NCBI GenBank assembly: GCA_002364975.1
Contig: DEYT01000044.1
Location: 539-6,342, forward strand
Length of the DNA: 5,804 nt
Source of the DNA: Opitutia bacterium UBA3151
GTDB taxonomy: Bacteria; Verrucomicrobiota; Verrucomicrobiia; Opitutales; Seribacteraceae
Reading direction: 5' to 3'
A program made the translations under genes and the position numbers. This document shows positions 1 to 5,429 of this stretch, piece by piece. Within the stretch, counting starts at the first letter, position 1. Each line of letters begins with the position of its first letter. The notes under the pieces are model-generated. The model was not told the DNA's origin, searched no databases, and saw only the letters and a program-made list of their open reading frames with translations.

Positions 1-1025
1 ATGCCTTAAGTTCAAAAGCCATCTTTAGAATCGCCTCGATGACCAAAGCATTAACTTCAACAGGATTCTTATGGCTTGCCGATAAAGAAAAGCTTGATCT
101 CCAGATGCCAGTCGAAAACCTTTTGGAGGAGTTCAAAGACTTGCAGGTTGCAAAACTGATTGATGGAAAAGTAAGTTACTCTGAGCCGAAAACAAAAGTT
201 ACGTTTCATCATTTGCTCACTCATACTTCTGGCTTTGGTTACGATTTTCATCACGAAACACTGTCGCATCTTCTTTTAAAAGGTGAGATCGTAGATTTAC
301 TTGATAAAGAAGGCAAATTTTTGGAATCTCCTTTGATTGCAGAACCCGGCGAAGAATGGCACTACGGTATGGGGATCGGCTGGATTGGAAAAGCGATTGA
401 AAAATTATCAGGTTCATTGCTGAATGATTTTATGACGGAAAATATTTTTAAACCTTTAGAACTCTCGGATACTTCATTTGATATTTCGGTTCTGGGGGAG
501 GATAGATTACCCAATATTTATGCTAAGGGAGAAGACGGCAGCTTAACCGATATCAGTGGCTTTATGGCATCACCTCAGATTGAAGAGTTTGCCTATGGCG
601 GTGGCGGGATATTTTCCTGTCCTTTGGATTATGTAAAATTTTTACGTTTGTTTTTGAATCAAGGACAAGTCAATGGCGAAGAATTTCTTCCCAAAAAAGT
701 TATTGACGAAATGACAATCAACCAAATTGACAATCTTTCCGTACCGTTTCAACCCACTTTCAATCCTGGCATTATTTCTGCCAATGAGTGGTTTCCGGGT
801 ATCGAAAAGAAGTGGGGCTATGGTTTTATGATCAATACCGAAGATGTGCCAAATGCTCGGACTAAGGGTTCTTGTGCTTGGTCAGGCATAATGAATACGT
901 TTTTTTGGTTTGATGCCAAGAAGGATATTGGTGCGACAATTATGATGCAAATTGCGCCTTGCTATCATGAAAAACCTAAAAAAGTTTTACAAAAATTTGA
1001 AGAAGCTATCTATCGTGCTCTTTAG
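1..1025 (+). CDS. Serine hydrolase of the beta-lactamase (class C / EstB esterase-like) family, 5' end outside window
   Basis: This is a serine hydrolase with the penicillin-binding-protein/class C beta-lactamase fold, probably an esterase or amidase rather than a true antibiotic-degrading enzyme. The frame is open from base 3 to the TAG at 1023-1025, giving 340 residues with no start in the window. The catalytic SxxK motif is Ser-Met-Thr-Lys at 36-47. The first ATG (39) is the Met inside that motif, so it cannot be the start, and about 60-80 N-terminal residues are missing by family comparison. LLTHTSGF follows at about 213-236. The second motif Tyr is at 363-365 in WHYGMGIGW, where family members often have YxN or YGxN. 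The third motif is Trp-Ser-Gly at 879-887 in place of KTG. The pattern WxG-NT-FWFD and the MMQIxP tail are typical of EstB-like and transesterase-type members. Whether it is exported cannot be judged without the N terminus. It ends tail-to-tail with the metallo-hydrolase gene, overlapping by 4 bp. Family call is firm; substrate is unknown. Confidence 0.9.
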   Translation, partial: ALSSKAIFRIASMTKALTSTGFLWLADKEKLDLQMPVENLLEEFKDLQVAKLIDGKVSYSEPKTKVTFHHLLTHTSGFGYDFHHETLSHLLLKGEIVDLLDKEGKFLESPLIAEPGEEWHYGMGIGWIGKAIEKLSGSLLNDFMTENIFKPLELSDTSFDISVLGEDRLPNIYAKGEDGSLTDISGFMASPQIEEFAYGGGGIFSCPLDYVKFLRLFLNQGQVNGEEFLPKKVIDEMTINQIDNLSVPFQPTFNPGIISANEWFPGIEKKWGYGFMINTEDVPNARTKGSCAWSGIMNTFFWFDAKKDIGATIMMQIAPCYHEKPKKVLQKFEEAIYRAL

Positions 1026-1678
1026 GCTTTGAATAGTTGATCTGCAACGTAAGGGTTGGTCAAACGTTCTTGCCCAAAAGTAGAGACCGGACCATGTCCT
1101 GGGACAAAAGTTACATCGTTTCCCAAGGGCCATAACTTTTCTCGAATTGCATCTAATAAATCCTGAGTATTACCTCTAGGTAAGTCAGTCCTTCCGATTG
1201 ATCCTTGAAACAAAACATCACCTACTATGGCAAGTTTTGACTCCGGATGATGAAAAACAACATGTCCAGGCGTGTGGCCAGGACAATGATAAACATCCAG
1301 CTTTTCTCCATCAATTTCAATTTGATCGCCATCGGTCAACCAACGATTCGGTTCAAAATTCTTTGCGGTATCCAAACCATAACGTTTGCCTTGTTCTTCT
1401 AATGCATCAATTAAGAAGCCATCGTCTTTGTGAGGTCCTTCGATTTCAACGTTATATTTTTCTGCTAATTCGTACGCTCCGCCGGCATGATCCAAATGCC
1501 CATGAGTAATAAATACTTTAGAGAGAGTTAATCCTTGTTCTTTAATGAAATTTTCAATCAAAGATAAATCGCCACCGGGATCGGTTACAGCCGCTATCTT
1601 AGATGCTTCTTTCCAAATGACACAGGAATTCTGCTGCAAAGGTGTCACAGGTATGATTGCCGCTTTTAATGTAGCCAT
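1022..1678 (-). CDS. gloC: MBL-fold metallo-hydrolase, GloC/YcbL-like glyoxalase II
   Basis: The 218-residue product closely follows E. coli GloC (YcbL, 215 residues), a cytosolic type II glyoxalase that hydrolyses S-D-lactoylglutathione to lactate and glutathione, the second step of methylglyoxal detoxification. The order of motifs matches: QNSCVIW near 16-22, the DPGG loop at 33-36, the metal motif THGHLDH with ligands His59, His61, Asp63 and His64, then His135 in CPGHTPGH, bridging Asp154 in VGDVLF, GRTDLPRG at 162-169, and His195 in PGHGP. All seven expected zinc ligands are present. The short form lacks the C-terminal helical glutathione-binding domain of classical GloB, so a related thioester hydrolase role is possible. 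The ATG at 1676-1678 is the only good start and aligns with the family N terminus. It has no Shine-Dalgarno sequence; nine U residues lie just upstream in the leader. The gene is divergent from the epoxide hydrolase gene with a 30-bp gap. Confidence 0.9.
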   Translation of the reverse strand: MATLKAAIIPVTPLQQNSCVIWKEASKIAAVTDPGGDLSLIENFIKEQGLTLSKVFITHGHLDHAGGAYELAEKYNVEIEGPHKDDGFLIDALEEQGKRYGLDTAKNFEPNRWLTDGDQIEIDGEKLDVYHCPGHTPGHVVFHHPESKLAIVGDVLFQGSIGRTDLPRGNTQDLLDAIREKLWPLGNDVTFVPGHGPVSTFGQERLTNPYVADQLFKA

Positions 1679-1698
1679 GGTAAAAAAAAACTGACATT

Positions 1699-1727
1699 AT
1701 TATACCTTATGAATTTTGAACTGTTAG
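1699..1727 (-). promoter_or_regulatory. Candidate sigma70-type promoter for the gloC-like gene
   Basis: On the minus strand there is a perfect TATAAT -10 hexamer at 1704-1699. Seventeen bases upstream is CTAACA at 1727-1722, which matches TTGACA at four of six positions. The -35 would lie inside the first codons of the divergent epoxide hydrolase gene. A start site near 1692 would leave a leader of only about 14 nt, mostly a U9 run (A9 on the plus strand, 1682-1690), consistent with the missing Shine-Dalgarno sequence. In an AT-rich spacer such hexamers can occur by chance, so this is tentative. I could not find a matching plus-strand promoter for the epoxide hydrolase in the same 30 bp. Confidence 0.4.
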
Positions 1728-2695
1728 AGGGGCACAACTTAAAAATCAGAGCAGCTGTGGAAGGCGAGGGACCACTAGTCGTGTTGGTTCACGGCTGGCC
1801 TGAGAGTTGGTACAGCTGGCGTCATCAAATCAAACCTCTTTCTCAAGCAGGTTTCAAGGTGGCAGCCATTGATGTTCGTGGTTATGGCGGATCTGACAAA
1901 CCGCATGAAATCGATGCTTACTCATTGAAAAATATAGCTGCCGATGTGGCAGGTGTAATCGATTCTTTGGGCTACCAAGAAGCTTATTTATTTGGTCATG
2001 ATTGGGGCGGACCAATCGTTTGGACCACCGGTTTGCTCTATCCAGATATCATCAAAGCAGTTGGGGCATTATCAGTTCCTTATACGCCAATCGGAGATAA
2101 ATCACTCATTCAATTGTTTCGTGAACTCTATAAAGGCAAATTCTTCTACCAATTGTATTTTCAAAAAGAAGGCGTGGCTGAAGCGGAATTCGAGGCCGAT
2201 GTAAAAACCGCTTTGGAAAAAACTTATTTTGGTGGAGATGGCAGAGGTATGAAATTTATGTTTGAAAACTTTGATAATCCAGCTTACAAAAAGACAGTTG
2301 ATTCAACCATGTTAGAAAATACTCCGAGTTTTGAAACTTATCCTGCCTGGCTTACACAGGAAGATATGGATTACTTTGTCACCGAATTTGAACAAAGTGG
2401 TTTTCGAGGACCTTTCAACAGATACCGAGCACAAGATATTGATTTCGAGGAATTGCAAGAATTCAAAGGCGTTTCTTATCCTTTACCAGCATGTTTCATT
2501 ACCGGAACACTTGATCCAGTAAATTTCTTTGCTCGTGACGAAAGCGCTTCTGCCGACGATATTCTCGAGGCTTTTACCAAAAATTACGACGATTTAAGAA
2601 AAGTAGAAATCATCGATGACATTGGCCATTGGACGCAGCAAGAAAGTCCAGAATTGGTCACGAAGCATATGCTTGATTTTTTAACAAACCTATAG
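1709..2695 (+). CDS. Epoxide hydrolase, alpha/beta-hydrolase fold
   Basis: The 328-residue product resembles the C-terminal catalytic domain of mammalian soluble epoxide hydrolase and bacterial/plant epoxide hydrolases, which open epoxides to diols through a covalent aspartyl ester in the cytosol. All catalytic parts are visible: oxyanion motif HGWPESW at 28-34, the DVRGYGGSDKP strand at 55-65, nucleophile Asp98 in GHDWGG, the two lid tyrosines that activate the epoxide (Tyr147 in FYQLYFQ, Tyr239 in GFRGPFNRYR), the acid Asp269 in TGTLDPV, and the base His307 in IGHWTQQESPE. The Asp nucleophile together with both lid tyrosines argues for epoxide hydrolase over haloalkane dehalogenase or esterase. 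The natural epoxide is unknown. The ATG at 1709 aligns with the family start, but I see no Shine-Dalgarno sequence upstream, so it may be leaderless or translated from a short leader. The VOC-fold gene follows 11 bp after the stop codon and is probably co-transcribed. Confidence 0.93.
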   Translation: MNFELLEGHNLKIRAAVEGEGPLVVLVHGWPESWYSWRHQIKPLSQAGFKVAAIDVRGYGGSDKPHEIDAYSLKNIAADVAGVIDSLGYQEAYLFGHDWGGPIVWTTGLLYPDIIKAVGALSVPYTPIGDKSLIQLFRELYKGKFFYQLYFQKEGVAEAEFEADVKTALEKTYFGGDGRGMKFMFENFDNPAYKKTVDSTMLENTPSFETYPAWLTQEDMDYFVTEFEQSGFRGPFNRYRAQDIDFEELQEFKGVSYPLPACFITGTLDPVNFFARDESASADDILEAFTKNYDDLRKVEIIDDIGHWTQQESPELVTKHMLDFLTNL

Positions 2696-2700
2696 GGAGA
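2694..2700 (+). promoter_or_regulatory. Ribosome binding site of the VOC-fold gene
   Basis: AGGGAGA lies 6-7 bases before the ATG at 2707. Its first two bases are the last two of the epoxide hydrolase TAG stop codon. This is the clearest Shine-Dalgarno sequence in the window; the gloC-like and epoxide hydrolase starts lack one. It fixes the start of the VOC gene and supports co-translation from one messenger with the epoxide hydrolase. Confidence 0.7.
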
Positions 2701-2706
2701 AAATTT

Positions 2707-3090
2707 ATGGATCTTAAGTTAAAAGGGTACTCAACCATTGGTACCAATAATAAAGAGGCGGCAGAGACATTTTATGATGCTTTATTAGCACAAATGAATG
2801 CCAAAAAGTTTCCAGCAAATGACAGAATCACGATGTGGCTATCTGAGGATGGTGGATCGGTAATTTTGGCTATTGCTATTCCTTACGATGGCGGGACTGC
2901 TTCACATGGTAATGGCACTATGAAGGCCTTGTCACTTGGTTCTCACGAAGAAGTCGATCAAATGTATGCAAAAGCAATCGAATTAGGCGCTACCGATGAT
3001 GGTGAACCCGGTCCTAGAGCAGGTACTTTTTATGGTGCTTACGTTTATGACTTGGATGGCAATAAACTTTGTTTTTTTAATTTTACTTAA
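2707..3090 (+). CDS. VOC-family (glyoxalase / bleomycin resistance-like fold) small protein
   Basis: A 127-residue single-domain protein of the vicinal oxygen chelate superfamily, made of two beta-alpha-beta-beta-beta modules. The first module carries GTNNKEAAETFYDALL at 12-27. The second ends in the signature YVYDLDGNKLCFF at 112-124, preceded by SHGNGT at 66-71 and the linker GATDDGEPGPR at 94-104. The sub-pattern SHGNG ... DxDGNKLC is that of a widespread group of bacterial glyoxalase-like proteins with no firmly assigned reaction. The usual first metal His near residue 8-9 is Tyr-Ser here, and the usual C-terminal metal Glu after DGNKL is Cys122. Classical metal-dependent lactoylglutathione lyase activity is therefore doubtful. 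The start is fixed by the ribosome binding site overlapping the epoxide hydrolase stop, so the two are likely one operon. The TAA stop overlaps the stop of the opposing gamma-lyase gene by 4 bp. Fold assignment is confident; function is not known. Confidence 0.85.
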   Translation: MDLKLKGYSTIGTNNKEAAETFYDALLAQMNAKKFPANDRITMWLSEDGGSVILAIAIPYDGGTASHGNGTMKALSLGSHEEVDQMYAKAIELGATDDGEPGPRAGTFYGAYVYDLDGNKLCFFNFT

Positions 3091-4250
3091 GCTAAAGCTT
3101 GTTCGATATCTTCAATAAGATCATCTAGAGATTCCAAGCCGACAGACAACCTGACCAAGCCATCATTTATGCCGATGGCCTCTCTTCTATCTTTGGGTAG
3201 AGAAGCGTGCGTCATAAGAGCGGGGTGCTCAATTAAACTTTCAACACCTCCTAAACTTTCAGCAAGCGCAAAAATTTTTGTTTTTTCCAAGAAAGATTTA
3301 GATTTTTCTAGGCCTGCAGAAATATTCATAGAAATTATTCCGCCAAAGCCATTCATTTGTTGCGAAGCTAAGGCATGTTGAGGATGACTTTCCAAGCCTG
3401 GATAAATTACTTCGGCGATCTCTTTATGATTTTCAAAATGCTTGGCAATCGCCAGTGCATTACTACTATGTCTTTCCATTCTGACTGCAAGTGTTTTTAA
3501 ACTTCTCAAGATTAAATAACTATCAAACGCTCCTGTAATGGGGCCTAAAGAATTGACAATATTCGCCATCCGCGCAATGAGTTCCTCGTCTTTTTTTCCA
3601 ATTACCAATGCTCCAGCAATTAGATCCGAGTGACCACCCAAGTATTTTGTCGCTGAGTGCAAAACTATATCAATGCCATGTTCCAAAGGTTGCTGCACGT
3701 AGGGCGAGGCAAAAGTATTGTCACAGACGCTTAATATATTTGCTGACTTTGCAAAATCGGCAATGGCTGAGAGGTCAACTACTTTCAACAAAGGATTTGT
3801 CGGGGTTTCCACAAAAATCATTTTGGTTTTATCGGTTTTTGCAGCTTCAACGTTTTTGATATCTGTCATATCAACATAAGTAACTTCGATCCCTTGAGAA
3901 AGTGTTTTAATTTCATTGAATAAGCGAACCGTACCTCCGTAAAGATCATTCATAGCAATGACATGATCACCAGGCGTCAATAATTCAACACAGGCAGAAA
4001 TCGCTGCCACGCCTGAAGAAAAACCAAAACCGGCTTCACCATTTTCTAAACTAGCAATGCATTCCTCAAAGGCTTTTCGCGTTGGATTAGCTGATCTGGA
4101 ATAATCAAAACCTTTGTGTACTCCAGGACTTTCTTGTTCAAAAGTAGATGAAGTATAAATAGGCACCATTACCGCTCCCGTAGTGGGATCGGCCTTTTGC
4201 CCTGCATGAATGGCTCTTGTTTCAAAACCATCTTTATTCTTTTTACTCAT
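3087..4250 (-). CDS. Cystathionine gamma-lyase / gamma-synthase (Cys/Met metabolism PLP enzyme)
   Basis: The 387-residue product is a full-length fold-type I PLP enzyme of the Cys/Met metabolism family, which acts as a cytosolic homotetramer. Visible landmarks are AIHAGQ at 13-18, the neighbouring-subunit cofactor loop DYSRSANPTR at 49-58 (Tyr50, Arg52), Tyr104 in YGGT stacking on PLP, Asp177 in CDNTFASPY binding the pyridine nitrogen, Ser199 and Thr201 holding phosphate, the Schiff-base Lys202 in HSATKYLGGHSD, ESLGGVESLIEHP at 331-343, and Arg367 for the substrate carboxylate. Glu341 aligns with the Glu of yeast and human gamma-lyase where E. coli gamma-synthase has Ser, but Asp49 matches the synthase side, so sequence alone leaves lyase and synthase both open. 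Location directly after a cystathionine beta-synthase-like gene favours lyase, giving cysteine, ammonia and 2-oxobutyrate. The ATG overlaps the upstream TGA as ATGA, and there is no ribosome binding site, which suggests translational coupling. Confidence 0.92.
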   Translation of the reverse strand: MSKKNKDGFETRAIHAGQKADPTTGAVMVPIYTSSTFEQESPGVHKGFDYSRSANPTRKAFEECIASLENGEAGFGFSSGVAAISACVELLTPGDHVIAMNDLYGGTVRLFNEIKTLSQGIEVTYVDMTDIKNVEAAKTDKTKMIFVETPTNPLLKVVDLSAIADFAKSANILSVCDNTFASPYVQQPLEHGIDIVLHSATKYLGGHSDLIAGALVIGKKDEELIARMANIVNSLGPITGAFDSYLILRSLKTLAVRMERHSSNALAIAKHFENHKEIAEVIYPGLESHPQHALASQQMNGFGGIISMNISAGLEKSKSFLEKTKIFALAESLGGVESLIEHPALMTHASLPKDRREAIGINDGLVRLSVGLESLDDLIEDIEQALA

Positions 4251-5233
4251 GAATTTTTATCAATTAAATTATTTTCAACTAGCCAATCTTTATTGAATGC
4301 CTTGGATAAGTACTTATTTCCAGTATCACAAATCAATGTTACTACTTTTTTGGACTCGGATTGTTTTTGACACCAATTTATTGCAGCATGCACTAGGGTC
4401 CCACAAGAAGTTCCAGCTAAAATACCTTCTTTTCTGAGCAGTTCATCCACTCTCGCAAAAGCATCTTCATCTGAAACATAAATACCTTCATCAATAATAT
4501 CTAAATTTAAATTATCAGGAATGTAATCTTCTCCAATACCTTCTACCAACCAAGAACCTCCTTCGTATTTATAATTGCCAGTATTTACGGCATCGGCAAT
4601 AACTGAGCCTACCGGATCAGCGACAACTATTTGGATGTCTTTATTTTTAGATTTTAAGAATTTTCCTACACCACTTATCGTGCCTCCAGTACCAACACCA
4701 GCTACAAAAGCGTCGACATTTCCTTCCATTTGAGACCAAATTTCTGGGCCCGTAGTAGTTTCGTGGACTAATGGATTTGCAGGGTTACTGAATTGATCTG
4801 CAAAAAAAGCACCAGGTGTTTTTTCAACTATAGCAGCTGCCATTTCTTGATAATGTTCTGGATGTCCCTTTTCTACATCGGATCGAGTGAAAACAATATC
4901 CACTCCCATGGCCTCTAGATGCATTACTTTCTCTTGACTCATTTTATCGGGAATGACTAATATCAATTCATATCCTTTAAGCTTTGCTGCCAAAGCCAAA
5001 CCCAATCCAGTATTACCAGCTGTGCATTCAACAATCACACCGCCTGGTTTGAGTGAGCCATTTTTCTCAGCTTCTTCGATGATTTTTATCCCGACACGAT
5101 CTTTGATAGAGCCGCCTGGATTTAAGTTTTCAAGTTTGACATAGAGGTCACATGGTCCAGTATCGATATTATTGACTTTGACGACAGGAGTATTGCCAAC
5201 CATCTCCAAAAGATTATTAAAATTAGTTTTCAT
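4247..5233 (-). CDS. cbs: Cystathionine beta-synthase-like PLP enzyme, single catalytic domain
   Basis: A fold-type II PLP enzyme of the cysteine synthase/cystathionine beta-synthase family, 328 residues from the chosen start. The Schiff-base lysine is Lys44 in NPGGSIKDR, the substrate loop is TAGNTG at 71-76, and the PLP phosphate loop is GTGGTISG at 181-188. Features that favour beta-synthase (serine plus homocysteine) over O-acetylserine sulfhydrylase are PDKMSQEK at 95-102, TRSDVEKGHPE at 116-126, SWLVEGIGEDYIP at 227-239, GTSCGT at 274-279 and CDTGNKYLSKAFN at 302-314. These resemble Xanthomonas/Legionella-type enzymes annotated as cystathionine beta-synthase. The protein stops right after the catalytic domain, with no C-terminal CBS (Bateman) pair. 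I chose the ATG at 5231-5233 because NLLEMVGNTP then sits at the family-typical N terminus; the upstream in-frame ATG at 5305 adds 24 basic residues without family support. It is first in a two-gene operon with the gamma-lyase/synthase. Cysteine synthase remains an alternative. Confidence 0.85.
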   Translation of the reverse strand: MKTNFNNLLEMVGNTPVVKVNNIDTGPCDLYVKLENLNPGGSIKDRVGIKIIEEAEKNGSLKPGGVIVECTAGNTGLGLALAAKLKGYELILVIPDKMSQEKVMHLEAMGVDIVFTRSDVEKGHPEHYQEMAAAIVEKTPGAFFADQFSNPANPLVHETTTGPEIWSQMEGNVDAFVAGVGTGGTISGVGKFLKSKNKDIQIVVADPVGSVIADAVNTGNYKYEGGSWLVEGIGEDYIPDNLNLDIIDEGIYVSDEDAFARVDELLRKEGILAGTSCGTLVHAAINWCQKQSESKKVVTLICDTGNKYLSKAFNKDWLVENNLIDKNS

Positions 5234-5280
5234 CTTGTTTATTTTTTTTTCTATCGTATTTTGTCTTGTCTTTAAATACC

Positions 5281-5315
5281 GTCGCACGATTAAATTTCGA
5301 TGCATTTTTTGCGAC
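5281..5315. repeat. 6-bp inverted repeat upstream of the transsulfuration pair
   Basis: GTCGCA at 5281-5286 and TGCGAC at 5310-5315 form a perfect inverted repeat with a 23-base AT-rich spacer. CC at 5279-5280 and GG at 5317-5318 extend the pairing by two after a one-base bulge. These are among the few GC-rich blocks in an otherwise A/T-tract spacer, 48-82 bases before the start codon at 5233. It could be a regulator binding site or a leader stem. It does not match the MetJ box (AGACGTCT), and I see no S-adenosylmethionine riboswitch pattern. Chance occurrence is quite possible. Confidence 0.35.
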
Positions 5316-5402
5316 CGGATTTAACCTCTTTTTTTTCTGCTGTTCTTTTTCTTTTGACACTTAAAATTGAGTTTAATTCGATGTTTTATCAAAGCGAAAT
5401 GA

Positions 5403-5428
5403 CTAAAAGAATTGCTATTCTCCTCTAG
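5403..5428 (-). terminator. Weak AT-rich hairpin just after the DsbA-like stop codon
   Basis: One base after the TAG stop (5430-5432), the minus strand can form a stem AGAAT/ATTCT with the four-base loop AGCA. G-U pairs, or a two-base bulge joined to CTA/TAG, extend it towards ten pairs. It ends in a short U4 tract that is itself part of the stem. The low GC content and lack of a free U run make it a poor intrinsic terminator. It may be a 3'-end stabilising structure or chance. Confidence 0.25.
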
Positions 5429-5429
5429 G

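Larger units (their letters stand above)
5234..5429 (-). other. Intergenic region between the DsbA-like gene and the cbs-like gene
   Basis: This 196-bp spacer is the only substantial non-coding gap. On the minus strand it is A-rich, with runs of eight and nine A residues (complements of 5330-5337 and 5242-5250), a tandem AGACA repeat (about 5262-5271), the inverted repeat at 5281-5315 and a weak hairpin beside the DsbA-like stop. It should carry the promoter of the cbs-like operon unless all three minus-strand genes are co-transcribed, but no -35/-10 pair of good quality stands out. TACGAT (5258-5253) and TTTAAT-type hexamers lack a matching -35. There is no strong Shine-Dalgarno sequence before 5233, only an A-rich leader. 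I find no credible small gene. Confidence 0.5.

Noticed and set aside
1198..1509. 103-codon plus-strand open frame inside the gloC-like gene
   Set aside because: It is antisense to a gene with all metal ligands conserved, has no family-like motifs and no ribosome binding site; it is a shadow frame.
3089..3100. Perfect AAGCT-AA-AGCTT dyad at the convergent junction, considered as a bidirectional terminator
   Set aside because: The stem is only 5 bp with a 2-base loop, is inside coding sequence of the minus-strand gene and has no U run; it is too short to act.
5262..5271. Tandem AGACA repeat on the minus strand, considered as a MetJ-type methionine box
   Set aside because: MetJ boxes are tandem 8-mers near AGACGTCT; only a partial 5-bp unit is present and it lacks the palindrome.
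5354..5359. Perfect TTGACA -35 hexamer on the plus strand in the 196-bp spacer
   Set aside because: No -10 hexamer at 16-18 bp spacing (TTTAAT at 5372 is only 12 bp away), and downstream lies only the antisense strand of the DsbA-like gene.
5413..5426. AGGAGA-like ribosome binding site on the minus strand just after the DsbA-like stop
   Set aside because: No ATG, GTG or TTG follows at suitable spacing; the only frame beginning near it (ATT) stops after seven codons. The purines are better explained as part of the weak hairpin.
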